DNA of 64,000 nt from Sphingomonas sp. Leaf32. Its GTDB lineage: Bacteria > Pseudomonadota > Alphaproteobacteria > Sphingomonadales > Sphingomonadaceae. The notes beneath the pieces were generated by a model that worked only from the letters and a program-made list of their open reading frames with translations, made no database searches and was not told the origin of the DNA. Position numbers and translations under genes: made by a program. Positions 26,401 to 34,955 of the stretch are shown one piece after another. The stretch spans positions 248,001-312,000 of the forward strand of contig NZ_LMLA01000009.1 of NCBI RefSeq assembly GCF_001421765.1, read 5' to 3'. Numbering within the stretch: the first letter of the stretch is position 1; each line of letters begins with the position of its first letter.

Positions 26401-28725
26401 TCAGCCCTCGATTTTAGAAAAATCGGCTACCCGGTGTACCGCATCGCGGACCCGTGCCAGCAATGCCAGCCGCGCGGTGCGCTTGTGCGGGTCGGCATCG
26501 TTGACCGTGACGTCGGTGAAAAAGGCGTCGATCGGCGCGCGCAAGGTGGCGAGCGCGGCCATCGCCCCGGCGAAATCCTCCGCCGCGATGGCCTGTTCCG
26601 CCTGCGGCTCGGCCGCGTCGAGCGCCGCGATCAACGCCGCCTCGGCCGGCTCGCGATCATAGTCGTTCGCTTCCCGCTCGGCCCGCGCCAGTTCGGCGAC
26701 GACGGGCGCGAAGTCGGGGTCCTCGACCATCGACAGCGGGTCTTCCTCGCCGGTTTCGGCGATGTGCCTGCTGGTGCCCGGCGCTTCCTTCTTCAGGATA
26801 TTCGCCGCGCGCTTGTACCCCGCGAGCAGGTTCGCGCCGTCCTCGGTCGTGACGAAGGCTTGGAGCGCATGGACGCGGGCGAGCAGGCGGACGAGATCGT
26901 CCTCGCCGCCCAGTGCGAACACCGCGTCGATCAGGTCGTGGCGGACGCCGGCTTCGCGTTGCTGGACTTTGAGGCGGTCGGCGAAGAAGTCGGGAAGCGT
27001 ATTCTTCGTCCGTTCAGTAGCTTCTATTAGGTTTTCGATACCAAGCTCGAACAACTTTTGTCGCACTAAAGCGTTGTGACGCTTTTCAAAGAACGCATCT
27101 ATGGCAAAACGAACCTTTTGCCGCCTGACAAGTGAAGGGTTGTCTGATCTAAAGACTGCTTGGGCGTTAAGCGTCATCGAAATGACAAACACTTCCGCCA
27201 AGGTCAAACGTAAATGGTTCGACGTGATTAGCCGAAGAACACCAAGCGCCGCGCGACGTAACGCAAATGGATCGCGCGATCCGGAAGGCATTTCGTTCGC
27301 TAGAAAAAATCCGACAAGCGTATCCAGTTTGTCCGCCAACGCCACGGCCACCGTCACCGGCGCATTGGGAACATCATCCCCCTGCCCGACCGGCTTGTAA
27401 TGATCGCGCACCGCCTCGGCGACTTCCACCGGCTCGCCCTGCGAAGCGGCATAATAGCCGCCCATCAGCCCTTGCAATTCGGGGAACTCGCCGACCATGC
27501 CGGTGACCAGATCGGCCTTGGCCAGCCGCGCAGCGCGTTCGGCGTGGGCCGGATCGGCGTTCTTGACGACACCACTCTCCACCAGCCACCGCGCGAGCTT
27601 CGCCACCCGATCGACCTTATCGGCGACGGTGCCCAGCTTCTCGTGGAACACGATCTTTTCGAGCTTCGGCAGTTGGTCATCCAAACGCTTACGGGTAGTA
27701 CGTCGGCGTTCAGTCCCAAGTCCCTCGTGGTTCCACTGATCCTCTTCCCAGAAGTGCTGGGCATCCGACAGCCGCGCCGCCAGCACCTTGGCATTGCCCG
27801 CGACGATCCGCTCGCCGCCGTCCGCCGCGTCGATATTGGCGGTGCAGACGAACGCATTGGCCAACTGCCCCGCGCCGTCGCGGCACACGAAGTACTTCTG
27901 GTTCACCCGCGCGGTGAGCTGAATCACCTCGGGCGGCACGGCGAGGAACGCTTCGTCGAACCGGCCGAGCAGCGGCACCGGCCATTCGGTCAGGCCGGCA
28001 TTCTCCGCCAGCAGCCCCTCATCCTCGACCAGCACCAGCCCCGCGCCCTGCGCCGCCATCTTCGCGCCCACCGCGATGATCGCCGCGCGCTCATTCTGGT
28101 CGACGATGACATGGGCGTCGCGCAGCGTCTCGACATAGCTGTCCGCCGACGTGATCGTCACCGGGCCGTCGTGATGGAACCGATGCCCCATCGTCTCCGC
28201 GCCGCTGGTCACGCCAGCCACTTCGCACGGCACCACAGCGTCCCCGAACAACGCGACGATCCCCTGCAACGGCCGCACCCAGCGCGGGGACTCCGGGCTG
28301 AGCGACGCCGCGCCCCAGCGCATCGACTTGGGCCACGGGAAGGCGCGCACGATGGCGGGGATCGCGGTGGCGAGAACCGTCGCCGTCTCGCGTCCCGGCA
28401 CCTCGGTCACCGCGAACAACACGCCATCGCGCTCGGTCAGCGCCTCGCGGGTCAGGCCGGTCTTGCGCAGGAACCCCTCCAGCGCCTGTGGCGGGGCGGA
28501 GGCACGCGGCCCCTTCACCTCTTCGCGCACCGGCTTGGTCGCTTCCGGCAGATCATGCGCGATCAGCGTCAGGCGGCGCGGCGTCGCATAGGTGGCGATG
28601 CGCGGCGCGGCGATGCCGGCCTTGCCCAGTTCGGCGACGAACAGCTTTTGCAGGTCCTCTCTAGCCTTGGCCTGCATTCGCGCGGGAATTTCCTCGCTGC
28701 GCAGTTCGAGCAGAAAATCGGTCAT
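26401..28725 (-). CDS. glyS: Glycyl-tRNA synthetase beta subunit
   Basis: The beta subunit of the alpha2beta2 bacterial glycyl-tRNA synthetase, 774 residues from [18 protein letters not shown]; the longer frame up to 28788 overlaps glyQ too far. Typical blocks are [28 protein letters not shown] and [16 protein letters not shown]. Two patches look odd: residues about 330-353 ([20 protein letters not shown]) look like an insertion before the conserved [12 protein letters not shown], and residues about 465-575 are encoded by DNA near 43-50% GC, unlike the rest. The reading frame is intact. The start overlaps glyQ by 4 bases. Confidence 0.95.
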   Translation of the reverse strand: MTDFLLELRSEEIPARMQAKAREDLQKLFVAELGKAGIAAPRIATYATPRRLTLIAHDLPEATKPVREEVKGPRASAPPQALEGFLRKTGLTREALTERDGVLFAVTEVPGRETATVLATAIPAIVRAFPWPKSMRWGAASLSPESPRWVRPLQGIVALFGDAVVPCEVAGVTSGAETMGHRFHHDGPVTITSADSYVETLRDAHVIVDQNERAAIIAVGAKMAAQGAGLVLVEDEGLLAENAGLTEWPVPLLGRFDEAFLAVPPEVIQLTARVNQKYFVCRDGAGQLANAFVCTANIDAADGGERIVAGNAKVLAARLSDAQHFWEEDQWNHEGLGTERRRTTRKRLDDQLPKLEKIVFHEKLGTVADKVDRVAKLARWLVESGVVKNADPAHAERAARLAKADLVTGMVGEFPELQGLMGGYYAASQGEPVEVAEAVRDHYKPVGQGDDVPNAPVTVAVALADKLDTLVGFFLANEMPSGSRDPFALRRAALGVLRLITSNHLRLTLAEVFVISMTLNAQAVFRSDNPSLVRRQKVRFAIDAFFEKRHNALVRQKLFELGIENLIEATERTKNTLPDFFADRLKVQQREAGVRHDLIDAVFALGGEDDLVRLLARVHALQAFVTTEDGANLLAGYKRAANILKKEAPGTSRHIAETGEEDPLSMVEDPDFAPVVAELARAEREANDYDREPAEAALIAALDAAEPQAEQAIAAEDFAGAMAALATLRAPIDAFFTDVTVNDADPHKRTARLALLARVRDAVHRVADFSKIEG

Positions 28726-29615
28726 GCCACCCACCCCGGAAACTTCGCCTGCCATCTGGGCGTCTGCGTCTCGATAAACTTCGCGCAACTGGCCTTCGCC
28801 AGATCGCGCACGCGGCCTATATAGGCCTGCCGCTCCGCGACGGAGATCACGCCGCGCGCGTTGAGCAGGTTGAACACATGGCTCGCCTCGATCGCCTGTT
28901 CGTACGCCGCGATCGGCACGTCATGGGCCAACGCATTCTCGCACTCCGCCGCCGCCTTTTTGAACAGATCGAACAGGCCGTCGGTATCGGCGACCTCGAA
29001 ATTCCATTTCGACATCTGCCGCTCGTTTTCGAGGAACACGTCGCCATAGGTCACGCCGGCATCGTTGAACGCCAGGTCGTACACGCTGTCCTTGTCCTGG
29101 ATATACATCGCCAGGCGTTCGAGGCCGTAGGTCAGCTCGCCCGCGACCGGCTTGCAGTCGAACCCGCCCATCTGCTGGAAATAGGTGAACTGGGTGACTT
29201 CCATCCCGTCGCACCACACTTCCCAGCCCAGGCCCCATGCGCCCAGCGTCGGCGATTCCCAGTCGTCCTCGACGAAGCGGATGTCGTGCTGGGTAAAGTC
29301 GATGCCGATCGCCGCCAGCGACCCCAGATACAGTTCCTGCAAATTCGGCGGGCTGGGTTTCAGGATCACCTGATACTGGTAATAATGCTGCAGGCGGTTG
29401 GGGTTCTCGCCATAACGCCCGTCGGTCGGCCGACGCGACGGCTGGACGAACGCGGCGTTCCACGGCTCCGGCCCCAGCGCCTTCAGCGTCGTCGCCGGGT
29501 GGAACGTCCCCGCCCCCATGCGCATGTCATAGGGTTGCAGGATGACGCAGCCCTTGTCGCTCCAATAGTCGTGGAGCGTCAGGATCATTTTCTGGAAGCT
29601 GAGCGGGGCGGACAT
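28722..29615 (-). CDS. glyQ: Glycyl-tRNA synthetase alpha subunit
   Basis: The alpha subunit, 297 residues, holds the class II active site for glycine activation. Seen are [20 protein letters not shown] with the opening [20 protein letters not shown], and [20 protein letters not shown] (motif 2 region); [13 protein letters not shown] is motif 3. It is the promoter-proximal gene of glyQ-glyS. The stop overlaps the glyS start (ATGA), which balances subunit synthesis. Confidence 0.97.
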   Translation of the reverse strand: MSAPLSFQKMILTLHDYWSDKGCVILQPYDMRMGAGTFHPATTLKALGPEPWNAAFVQPSRRPTDGRYGENPNRLQHYYQYQVILKPSPPNLQELYLGSLAAIGIDFTQHDIRFVEDDWESPTLGAWGLGWEVWCDGMEVTQFTYFQQMGGFDCKPVAGELTYGLERLAMYIQDKDSVYDLAFNDAGVTYGDVFLENERQMSKWNFEVADTDGLFDLFKKAAAECENALAHDVPIAAYEQAIEASHVFNLLNARGVISVAERQAYIGRVRDLAKASCAKFIETQTPRWQAKFPGWVA

Positions 29616-29684
29616 GGTTTCGCCTTTGAATGCGGAGATGCCCCGCGCCTAGCCGCATCGTCGAGCGCCGGTCAAGCGAACCGC

Positions 29685-29756
29685 ATGTCAGGTCTAAGCG
29701 ACATCATGTCAGGTAGTATTGACACAAAGCGCAAATCAGCGGATACATAGTCAGGT
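29685..29756. promoter_or_regulatory. Phased GTCAGGT repeats in a divergent promoter region
   Basis: Three direct copies, ATGTCAGGT (29685-29693), ATGTCAGGT (29706-29714) and TAGTCAGGT (29748-29756), end 21 and 42 bases apart, that is, two and four helical turns. Related inverted bits follow (TTGACAC at about 29719, GACACATTGTC at about 29763, TTGACATGG at 29783). The stretch is AT-richer than its flanks and lies between divergent glyQ and the XRE/membrane-protein cluster. Phasing suggests cooperative binding of one regulator on one DNA face; the nearby XRE protein is a candidate. Confidence 0.5.
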
Positions 29757-29802
29757 AAACACGACACATTGTCGTCCATAATTGACATGGAAGGCCCAAG
29801 CG

Positions 29803-29985
29803 ATGCTCTGTCCCGACACCCGTCGCCACGCGCTGTTCGTCGTCGCGCTGTGCGCCGCCGTCGCCGCCATGGCGGCCGACCGCCCCGAACGGGCCGCGCC
29901 GGTCGCCGCACCGATCGCCACGACCGGCGGTGTCGCCTTTGCCGCGCAGCTAGGCGATGCGGCGGTCTCGCTGTCGTGGCGTTGA
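29803..29985 (+). CDS. Small putative exported or anchored protein, 60 residues
   Basis: The ATG at 29803 opens MLCPDTRRHALFVVALCAAV, a basic n-region plus hydrophobic segment with an alanine-rich possible cleavage site (AAMAA), followed by a short tail (DRPERAAPVAAPIATTGG and AAQLGDAAVSLSWR). A longer frame starts with TTG at 29782. No family is recognised. It lies 14 bases ahead of the membrane protein gene and shares its direction, which fits a small operon member; support is moderate. Confidence 0.5.
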   Translation: MLCPDTRRHALFVVALCAAVAAMAADRPERAAPVAAPIATTGGVAFAAQLGDAAVSLSWR

Positions 29986-29999
29986 GGGCGGAGGGAAAC

Positions 30000-30425
30000 A
30001 TGCCGCAGGACCGTTGGGGCGAAAACCGTGCGGCCACCCGCGCGCGCCGTCGGATGATGTGGATCGCGGGGACGGGAGCATTGCTGGCCGCCCTGCCCTT
30101 CGCGCTGCATTTCGGTGCGCGGCATTACGCCGCTGCGGGTGGCGCGATGCCGGAAGGGCGCTTCCCGATCTGGATACCTGTCGCCTTCTGGATCACGGCG
30201 ATTGCCGTCGCGATCGTCGGCGCACTCCGCCTGTACCGGTTGAGCGACGAGTTCGAACGGCAACGAATGGTCGAGAGCATCGCGGGTGCCGGCGCGGTGC
30301 TGCTCCTGCTGGTTCCCCCGACCATTTTCCTCGACCTGCTGAAGGGCGGCGCGGCGCTCCTGGTCTGGCTGCTGGCGGTCGCCACCGGTTTGACGATGTT
30401 CGCCCGGCGACGTCTGGACGCATGA
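30000..30425 (+). CDS. Multi-span membrane protein upstream of an XRE regulator
   Basis: The 141-residue protein starts at ATG 30000 after a good GGAGGG site. Four hydrophobic helices are predicted by eye (MMWIAGTGALLAALPFALHF; FPIWIPVAFWITAIAVAIVG; IAGAGAVLLLLVPPTIFLDL; ALLVWLLAVATGLTMFARR). The conserved-looking loop RLSDEFERQRMVESIAG between helices 2 and 3 parallels RNADEVERQQMTDAAAI in the protein at 30615, so the two are distant paralogues. The stop overlaps the ATG of the XRE gene. Confidence 0.8.
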   Translation: MPQDRWGENRAATRARRRMMWIAGTGALLAALPFALHFGARHYAAAGGAMPEGRFPIWIPVAFWITAIAVAIVGALRLYRLSDEFERQRMVESIAGAGAVLLLLVPPTIFLDLLKGGAALLVWLLAVATGLTMFARRRLDA

Positions 30426-30622
30426 AGAACCGGCTGAAGATCCTGCGCGCGGAACGCGACTGGAGCCAGGCCGAACTGGCCGGGCGGCTCGATGTGTCGC
30501 GACAGGCGGTGAACGCGATCGAAACCGGCAAGCACGACCCGTCGCTACCGCTCGCCTTCCGCATGAGCCGGTTGTTCGACCTGCCGATCGAGCAGATTTT
30601 CGAGGATGACGTCGATGGTTGA
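30422..30622 (+). CDS. XRE-family helix-turn-helix regulator (small)
   Basis: The 66-residue protein is essentially one HTH_3 domain: MKNRLKILRAERDWSQAELAGRL (helices 1-2, cut) then DVSRQAVNAIETGKHDPSLPLAF (recognition helix, cut) and LFDLPIEQIFEDD. This is the compact YozG/HigA-like class that often accompanies a membrane protein of unknown role. It overlaps both neighbours (ATGA at 30422; start of the next gene at 30615), so all three proteins are made in fixed ratio. Confidence 0.9.
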   Translation: MKNRLKILRAERDWSQAELAGRLDVSRQAVNAIETGKHDPSLPLAFRMSRLFDLPIEQIFEDDVDG

Positions 30623-31052
30623 GGATTGGGGCACCGCACGCGAACGGCAACGCCGGTGGCGGCGATGGAAATGGGTCGCGGCGGCTATCGCAGTGGTCGC
30701 GCTTGCGCCGCTGGTCACGACGTTCGTACTGGGCATCGTCGAGGGGTATAGCGAGGTCGCCGATCCCGCGCGGACGGTCCACACCCGCGATCATGCCGGC
30801 TATATCGCCATCGCCATCGCGATGCTGGGCGCACTGGTGTTCAACCTGCGCATCTGGCGCAACGCCGATGAGGTCGAACGGCAACAGATGACCGACGCGG
30901 CGGCGATCACCGGGGTCGTCGCGCTGATCGCACTGCCGGTGCTGTCACTGGCGGCAAAGCCGCTGGCATTGTCCAATCCGGCGATGATCGGCTGGAGCCT
31001 CGCCATCGCCGCGCTGGTCGTCACCCGCATCGTCCAGCGCCTGCGCAGATGA
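30615..31052 (+). CDS. Multi-span membrane protein downstream of the XRE regulator
   Basis: The 145-residue protein begins at ATG 30615 after GAGG at 13 bases, overlapping the XRE stop. A basic start (RERQRRWRRWKW) precedes four hydrophobic helices (VAAAIAVVALAPLVTTFVLG; GYIAIAIAMLGALVFNLRIW; ITGVVALIALPVLSLAA; MIGWSLAIAALVVTRIV). The loop NADEVERQQMTDAAA matches the loop in the protein at 30000. Function unknown. It overlaps the next gene by 4 bases. Confidence 0.8.
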   Translation: MVEDWGTARERQRRWRRWKWVAAAIAVVALAPLVTTFVLGIVEGYSEVADPARTVHTRDHAGYIAIAIAMLGALVFNLRIWRNADEVERQQMTDAAAITGVVALIALPVLSLAAKPLALSNPAMIGWSLAIAALVVTRIVQRLRR

Positions 31053-31906
31053 TCGTCCGGGTCGCCGCCGCGCTGTTCGGTTGGCTGTCGCTCGCCAGCC
31101 CGGTCGCGGCGCCGGCGGCGCTGGCCCCGGCGCTGTGGGTCGCGCGCGACGCCGACACGACGGTCTGGCTGTTCGGCACGGTGCATCAGTTGCGTCCCGG
31201 TACGCCGTGGCTGACCGGAGCGGTCGCGCGGGCCTTTGCCGACAGCGACACGCTGACGCTCGAAATCGCCCCGACCACGCCCGACGCGATGACCAGTGCG
31301 CTGGTCAAGGCCACGCCTGCCAAGCCGGCCCCGCTGCCCCCCGACCTCGACCGACGCCTGCGTAAGCGTGCGCATGAACTGGGCTTTCCGGCCAATGCCT
31401 TCGACGCGACCGACCCGTGGTTCGCGGCGACGACGCTCGCCGCGCAACCGCTCGCCCGTGCCGGCTACAGCCCCGCCCCCGCGCCCGAAACGCTGCTCGC
31501 GACGCTGGCCGGGCGCAGCGACACCGCGATCGAACCGCTGGAGACGCTCGACAGGCAACTCGATATCTTCGCCGCCCTGCCGCAACCGGCGCAGCGCACG
31601 ATGCTCACCCGCGTCCTGGCCGATCCCGATCCCGTGCCGGCGATGGACCGGATCGTCGCGACATGGGGCCGGGGCGACGTCGCGACGCTCGACCGGCTGC
31701 TGGCGAACGACATGGACGCGGCCGGCCCGGCGGTGCGGACCGCACTGCTCGACCGGCGCAACGCAGCGTGGGCGGGTAGAATCGCGCAGTGGATGCGCCA
31801 ACCGGGGACACGGTTCGTCGCGGTCGGTGCGGGGCATCTGGCGGGGCCGGGCAGCGTGCAGGCGCGGTTGCAGGCGCTGGGGGTGGAGGTGACGCGGGTG
31901 CGATAG
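31049..31906 (+). CDS. TraB/GumN family protein
   Basis: The 285-residue protein has a signal peptide (VRVAAALFGWLSLASPVAAPA) and the TraB/GumN pattern: VARDADTTVWLFGTVHQLRP (GTVHQL core) near the start, DTLTLEIAPTTPD, and near the end RFVAVGAGHLAGPGSVQARL with GAGHLAG. The family is related to metalloprotease-like Tiki proteins; in bacteria its role is uncertain. The conserved GxxH and GAGHL histidines are present. It is the last gene of the overlapping chain from 30000. Confidence 0.85.
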   Translation: MIVRVAAALFGWLSLASPVAAPAALAPALWVARDADTTVWLFGTVHQLRPGTPWLTGAVARAFADSDTLTLEIAPTTPDAMTSALVKATPAKPAPLPPDLDRRLRKRAHELGFPANAFDATDPWFAATTLAAQPLARAGYSPAPAPETLLATLAGRSDTAIEPLETLDRQLDIFAALPQPAQRTMLTRVLADPDPVPAMDRIVATWGRGDVATLDRLLANDMDAAGPAVRTALLDRRNAAWAGRIAQWMRQPGTRFVAVGAGHLAGPGSVQARLQALGVEVTRVR

Positions 31907-31935
31907 TCCCCGCCGTGTTTACCGCTCCCGCCCCA

Positions 31936-32047
31936 CCGTTCGTCCTGAGTAGCCACTGAGCTTGTCGAAGGGGCGTATCGAAGGACTGCCACAGGTGCTT
32001 CGATACGGGTCTTCGACAAGCTCAGCCCCTACTCAGCACGAACGGGG
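31936..32047. repeat. Long inverted repeat (about 48-base arms)
   Basis: The left arm (31937-31985) runs CGTTCGTCCTGAGTAG, CTGAGCTTGTCGAAG, CGTATCGAAGG; the right arm (31998-32046), read backwards, runs CGTTCGTGCTGAGTAG, CTGAGCTTGTCGAAGAC, CGTATCGAAGC. The arms match over most of their length with a 12-base loop region, giving a very large hairpin between the TraB-like gene and rplY. A single arm of the same sequence is at about 9605-9660. It may stop transcription from both sides or be an IS-independent mobile repeat. Confidence 0.85.
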
Positions 32048-32178
32048 TGGCTTGATCGCTCCCCAAACCTTGCCTTTCCCCCCGAACTCCCCTATGCGCC
32101 CGCGCTTGTTCGTGCCGGGGTCATCCCTGGAGGCCCGGCCGCGCAAGACACAGAAACCAAGCATTCAAGGAAGACATG

Positions 32179-32862
32179 ATGAGCGACACGCTGCACCTGT
32201 CGGCCGAGACGCGCGATCGGGTAGGCAAGGGAGCCTCCCGTGCCCTGCGTCGCGATGGCCGCGTCCCCGCCGTGATCTATGGCAACAAGCAGGACCCGCA
32301 GGGCATTCACCTGAACGCCCGCGAACTGATGAAGCAGCTGATGACCGGCCACTTCATGAACTCGGTCATCATGGTCGATGTCGGCGGCACGAAGGTCCGC
32401 ACGCTGGCCAAGGACGTCGCCTTCGACGTCGTCACCGACCAGCCGATCCATGTCGATTTCCTGCGCATCTCGAAGAACGCGACCGTCACCGTCGCGGTCC
32501 CGGTGGTGTTCACCAACGAAGACGACGCGCCCGGCATCAAGCGTGCCGGCGGCGTGCTGAACGTCGTTCGTCACGAAATCGAACTGGTGGTCGAAGCGTC
32601 GAACATCCCGACCGAGATCGTCGTCGACCTGACCGGCCGCGAAGTCGGCGACTCGATCCACATCTCGGAAGTGTCGCTGCCGAACGGTGCCGAACCGGCC
32701 GTCGAGGACCGCGATTTCACCGTCGCCACCATCGTGCCGCCGACGGTCCCGACCGCCGAGGACGAAGCGCTCGACGCCGAAGTCGCCGAAGCGCAGTCGG
32801 CCGAAGCCGCTGCCGAGGCCGAAGAGGCCGACGCCGAAGGCGAGGACAAGGCCGAGGGCTGA
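32179..32862 (+). CDS. rplY: 50S ribosomal protein L25 (general stress protein Ctc type)
   Basis: The 227-residue protein binds 5S rRNA in the large subunit. The N-terminal L25 domain ([20 protein letters not shown], then [10 protein letters not shown]) is followed by the TL5/Ctc beta domain (about 95-190; [31 protein letters not shown]) and an acidic Ala/Glu tail. AAGGA ends 7 bases before the second ATG, which is chosen over the ATG at 32176. A strong terminator follows. Confidence 0.95.
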   Translation: MSDTLHLSAETRDRVGKGASRALRRDGRVPAVIYGNKQDPQGIHLNARELMKQLMTGHFMNSVIMVDVGGTKVRTLAKDVAFDVVTDQPIHVDFLRISKNATVTVAVPVVFTNEDDAPGIKRAGGVLNVVRHEIELVVEASNIPTEIVVDLTGREVGDSIHISEVSLPNGAEPAVEDRDFTVATIVPPTVPTAEDEALDAEVAEAQSAEAAAEAEEADAEGEDKAEG

Positions 32863-32885
32863 TCCGCCCTGCCTTCGTGCCGCTT

Positions 32886-32923
32886 CGGGGAGCGGGATGG
32901 CCATGCCGTCCCGCTCCCTTTTG
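32886..32923 (+). terminator. Rho-independent terminator of rplY
   Basis: GGGAGCGGGA (32888-32897) and TCCCGCTCCC (32909-32918) make a perfect 10-bp stem with an 11-base loop, followed by TTTT (32919-32922). It sits 25 bases after the rplY stop. Confidence 0.9.
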
Positions 32924-32937
32924 CGTTGAGGAGGCGC

Positions 32938-33157
32938 GTCATCCCGGCGAAGGCCGGGATCCATGGACACGGCCACGTCGCGGATCGATCGATGCCACCC
33001 GACACAATGGATTCCGGCCTACGCCGGAATGACGATGGTCACGAACTGCGCGCGCCGCCCCGTCGTCCCCGCGCAGGCGGGGACCCATACACGCAACGCC
33101 AGCGTCTTGATCCATAGCCGTTGCGGCAATGGATTCCCGCCTTCGCCGGAATGACGG
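32938..33157. repeat. Four alternating REP-like palindromes
   Basis: Elements at about 32938-32964 (CGTCATCCCGGCGAAGGCC), 33008-33035 (reverse: GGATTCCGGCCTACGCCGG), 33062-33090 (CGTCGTCCCCGCGCAGGCG) and 33129-33157 (reverse: GGATTCCCGCCTTCGCCGG) alternate in orientation, so two head-to-head pairs fill the rplY-pth gap. The interval 32863-33207 has only the terminator and these repeats. Confidence 0.85.
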
Positions 33158-33207
33158 TTAGGGCTACAGGCGTCCGCACCGATCTCGCCACCCCGAAGGA
33201 CCCGCCA

Positions 33208-33774
33208 ATGCAGCTCTGGACCGGCCTGGGAAATCCCGGCCCGCAATATGCGATGCATCGCCACAATATCGGCTTCATGGCCGTCGATGCGATCGCCGAA
33301 GTCCATGGCTTCGCCGCGCCGAAACGCGCCTTCCAGGGCTGGGTACAGGAAGGGCGCATCGGCACGCAGAAGATACTTCTGCTGAAACCCGGCACCTGGA
33401 TGAACGAAAGCGGGCGATCGGTCGGCGAGGCGATGCGCTTCTACAAGCTGACGCCCGCCGACGTCACCGTGTTCCATGACGAACTGGACCTTGCGCCGTT
33501 CAAGCTGAAGGTGAAGGTCGGCGGCGGCCATGCCGGGCATAACGGCCTGCGTTCGACCGATGCGCATATCGGGCCGGACTTTCGCCGCATCCGCCTGGGC
33601 ATCGGTCATCCGGGACACAAGGACCGGGTGACGCCCTACGTGCTGGGCAATTTCGCCAAGGCCGAGCTGGATGACCTCACCGACCTGCTGGGCGCGGTCG
33701 CGGCGGAGGCGCCATGGCTGGCGGCGAACGACGATGTGCGCTTCATGAACGAGGTGGCGCGGCGGATGGGGTGA
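33208..33774 (+). CDS. pth: Peptidyl-tRNA hydrolase
   Basis: Pth frees tRNA from dropped-off peptidyl-tRNA in the cytoplasm; 188 residues. Seen are MQLWTGLGNPGPQYAMHRHN (family start, with the catalytic His in HRHNIGF and the asparagine in the same block), GTWMNESGRSVGEA, and FHDELDLAPFKLKVKVGGGHAGHNGLRS (cut). The ATG at 33208 is the family start; 29 upstream in-frame residues come from repeat DNA. The rplY-pth pairing, sometimes followed by ychF, is conserved in many bacteria; here ychF lies 4.8 kb away. Confidence 0.96.
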   Translation: MQLWTGLGNPGPQYAMHRHNIGFMAVDAIAEVHGFAAPKRAFQGWVQEGRIGTQKILLLKPGTWMNESGRSVGEAMRFYKLTPADVTVFHDELDLAPFKLKVKVGGGHAGHNGLRSTDAHIGPDFRRIRLGIGHPGHKDRVTPYVLGNFAKAELDDLTDLLGAVAAEAPWLAANDDVRFMNEVARRMG

Positions 33775-33827
33775 CGGGTCGACACCTGCTGCCCTCGTTC
33801 CCTGCGCCACGCTCCTGCTGCCCCAGG

Positions 33828-33913
33828 CGTCACCCCAGCGCAGGCTGGGGTCTGGTCATGATCGGACGCCGTGGTCACCAACTGCTAGACCCCGGCCTGC
33901 GCTGGGGTGACGT
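33828..33913. repeat. Inverted REP-like pair
   Basis: The plus-oriented copy CGTCACCCCAGCGCAGGCTG continues GGGTC (about 33828-33852), and the opposite copy reads GACCCCGGCCTGCGCTGGGG with TGACG (about 33889-33913). They form a large inverted pair between pth and the AraC-type gene; nothing else is seen in that gap. Confidence 0.85.
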
Positions 33914-34014
33914 ATGCGGGGGGGATCGGTCCAGTATCCCCCAAACTCCGCAAGATCGGTCGAGCGCCCCCGCCCTTCCCGCGCGCATATGTCCATGCCA
34001 CACAAGGAACGGAC

Positions 34015-34878
34015 ATGACGGCGAACGCCTCCCCCTATCACGACCGGATGCAGCGCGCGCTCGACCATATCGACCGGCATCTGGACGACGAACTCGACCT
34101 CGCTTCGATCAGCGCGGTCGCGGCCTTTTCCAAATATCATTTCCATCGCCAGTTCGTCGCGACCTTTGGCCTCACCGTACATCGCTATGTCCAGCTTGCC
34201 CGGTTGCAGCGCGCGTCGCACCGCCTCGCCTTTCATGGCGAGCGCGTCACCGACGTCGCGCTGGATGCCGGTTACGATGCGCCCGATGCCTTTGCCCGCG
34301 CCTTTCGCCGGCATTTCGGGCAGTCGCCGTCATCGTTCCGTTCCGTGCCCGACTGGGCACCGTGGCGCGCGGCGCTCCTGCCGCTGGATCATGCAAGGAA
34401 CCGATCCATGCCCAGCTATGACGTCACCATCCGCGATTTCCCCGACACCCGCATCGCGTTCCTGTCGCATGTCGGCGACATGACGGGCATCGGCGACACC
34501 ATCCGCCGGTTCATCGCCTGGCGGCGCGCGAACCGCCTGCCTCCATCGGAGGGCGCGACCTTCAACATCTTTCACAGCGATCCGCAGGCCATGGCCGCGG
34601 GGCCGGTCCGCATCGACCTGTGCGTCGCCACCGACCGCGACGTTTCGGTCGAAGAGGGGGTGACCATCGGCCTGATCCCCGGCGGCCGTTGCGCGGTGGT
34701 GCGTATCACCGGTCGCGCCGACGACCTCGAAGCACCCGCACTCCACCTCTATCGCGACTGGCTGCCCGAGAGTGGCGAGGAACTGCGCGACTTCCCGCTC
34801 TTCTGCCAACGGGTCCGTTTCTTTCCGGACGTGGCGGAACACGACGCGGTTACCGACCTGTTCCTGCCGCTGCGATAG
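34015..34878 (+). CDS. AraC-family regulator with GyrI-like ligand domain
   Basis: The 287-residue protein has two HTH_AraC helices in residues about 8-105 (LDDELDLASISAVAAFSKYH, FHRQFVATFGLTVHRYVQL, VTDVALDAGYDAPDAFARAF) and a C-terminal GyrI-like small-molecule domain (about 125-285; YDVTIRDFPDTRIAFLSHVG, GLIPGGRCAVVRITG, LYRDWLPESGEELRDFPLF). The Rob/SoxS-like arrangement fits a drug- or xenobiotic-responsive activator. AAGGA lies 7 bases before the ATG. Its own target is not clear from the neighbours. Confidence 0.92.
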   Translation: MTANASPYHDRMQRALDHIDRHLDDELDLASISAVAAFSKYHFHRQFVATFGLTVHRYVQLARLQRASHRLAFHGERVTDVALDAGYDAPDAFARAFRRHFGQSPSSFRSVPDWAPWRAALLPLDHARNRSMPSYDVTIRDFPDTRIAFLSHVGDMTGIGDTIRRFIAWRRANRLPPSEGATFNIFHSDPQAMAAGPVRIDLCVATDRDVSVEEGVTIGLIPGGRCAVVRITGRADDLEAPALHLYRDWLPESGEELRDFPLFCQRVRFFPDVAEHDAVTDLFLPLR

Positions 34879-34955
34879 CGGCCGCACGGCGAACGGTACA
34901 GATCGGGCCGAGCAACCACCAAGAAGCTTTAACCAATGCGGATCAGTGTCTTCGC

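Noticed and set aside
30422..31052. Type II toxin-antitoxin pair formed by the XRE protein and its neighbours
   Set aside because: Both neighbours are multi-span membrane proteins with no toxin domain; a regulator-membrane protein unit fits better.
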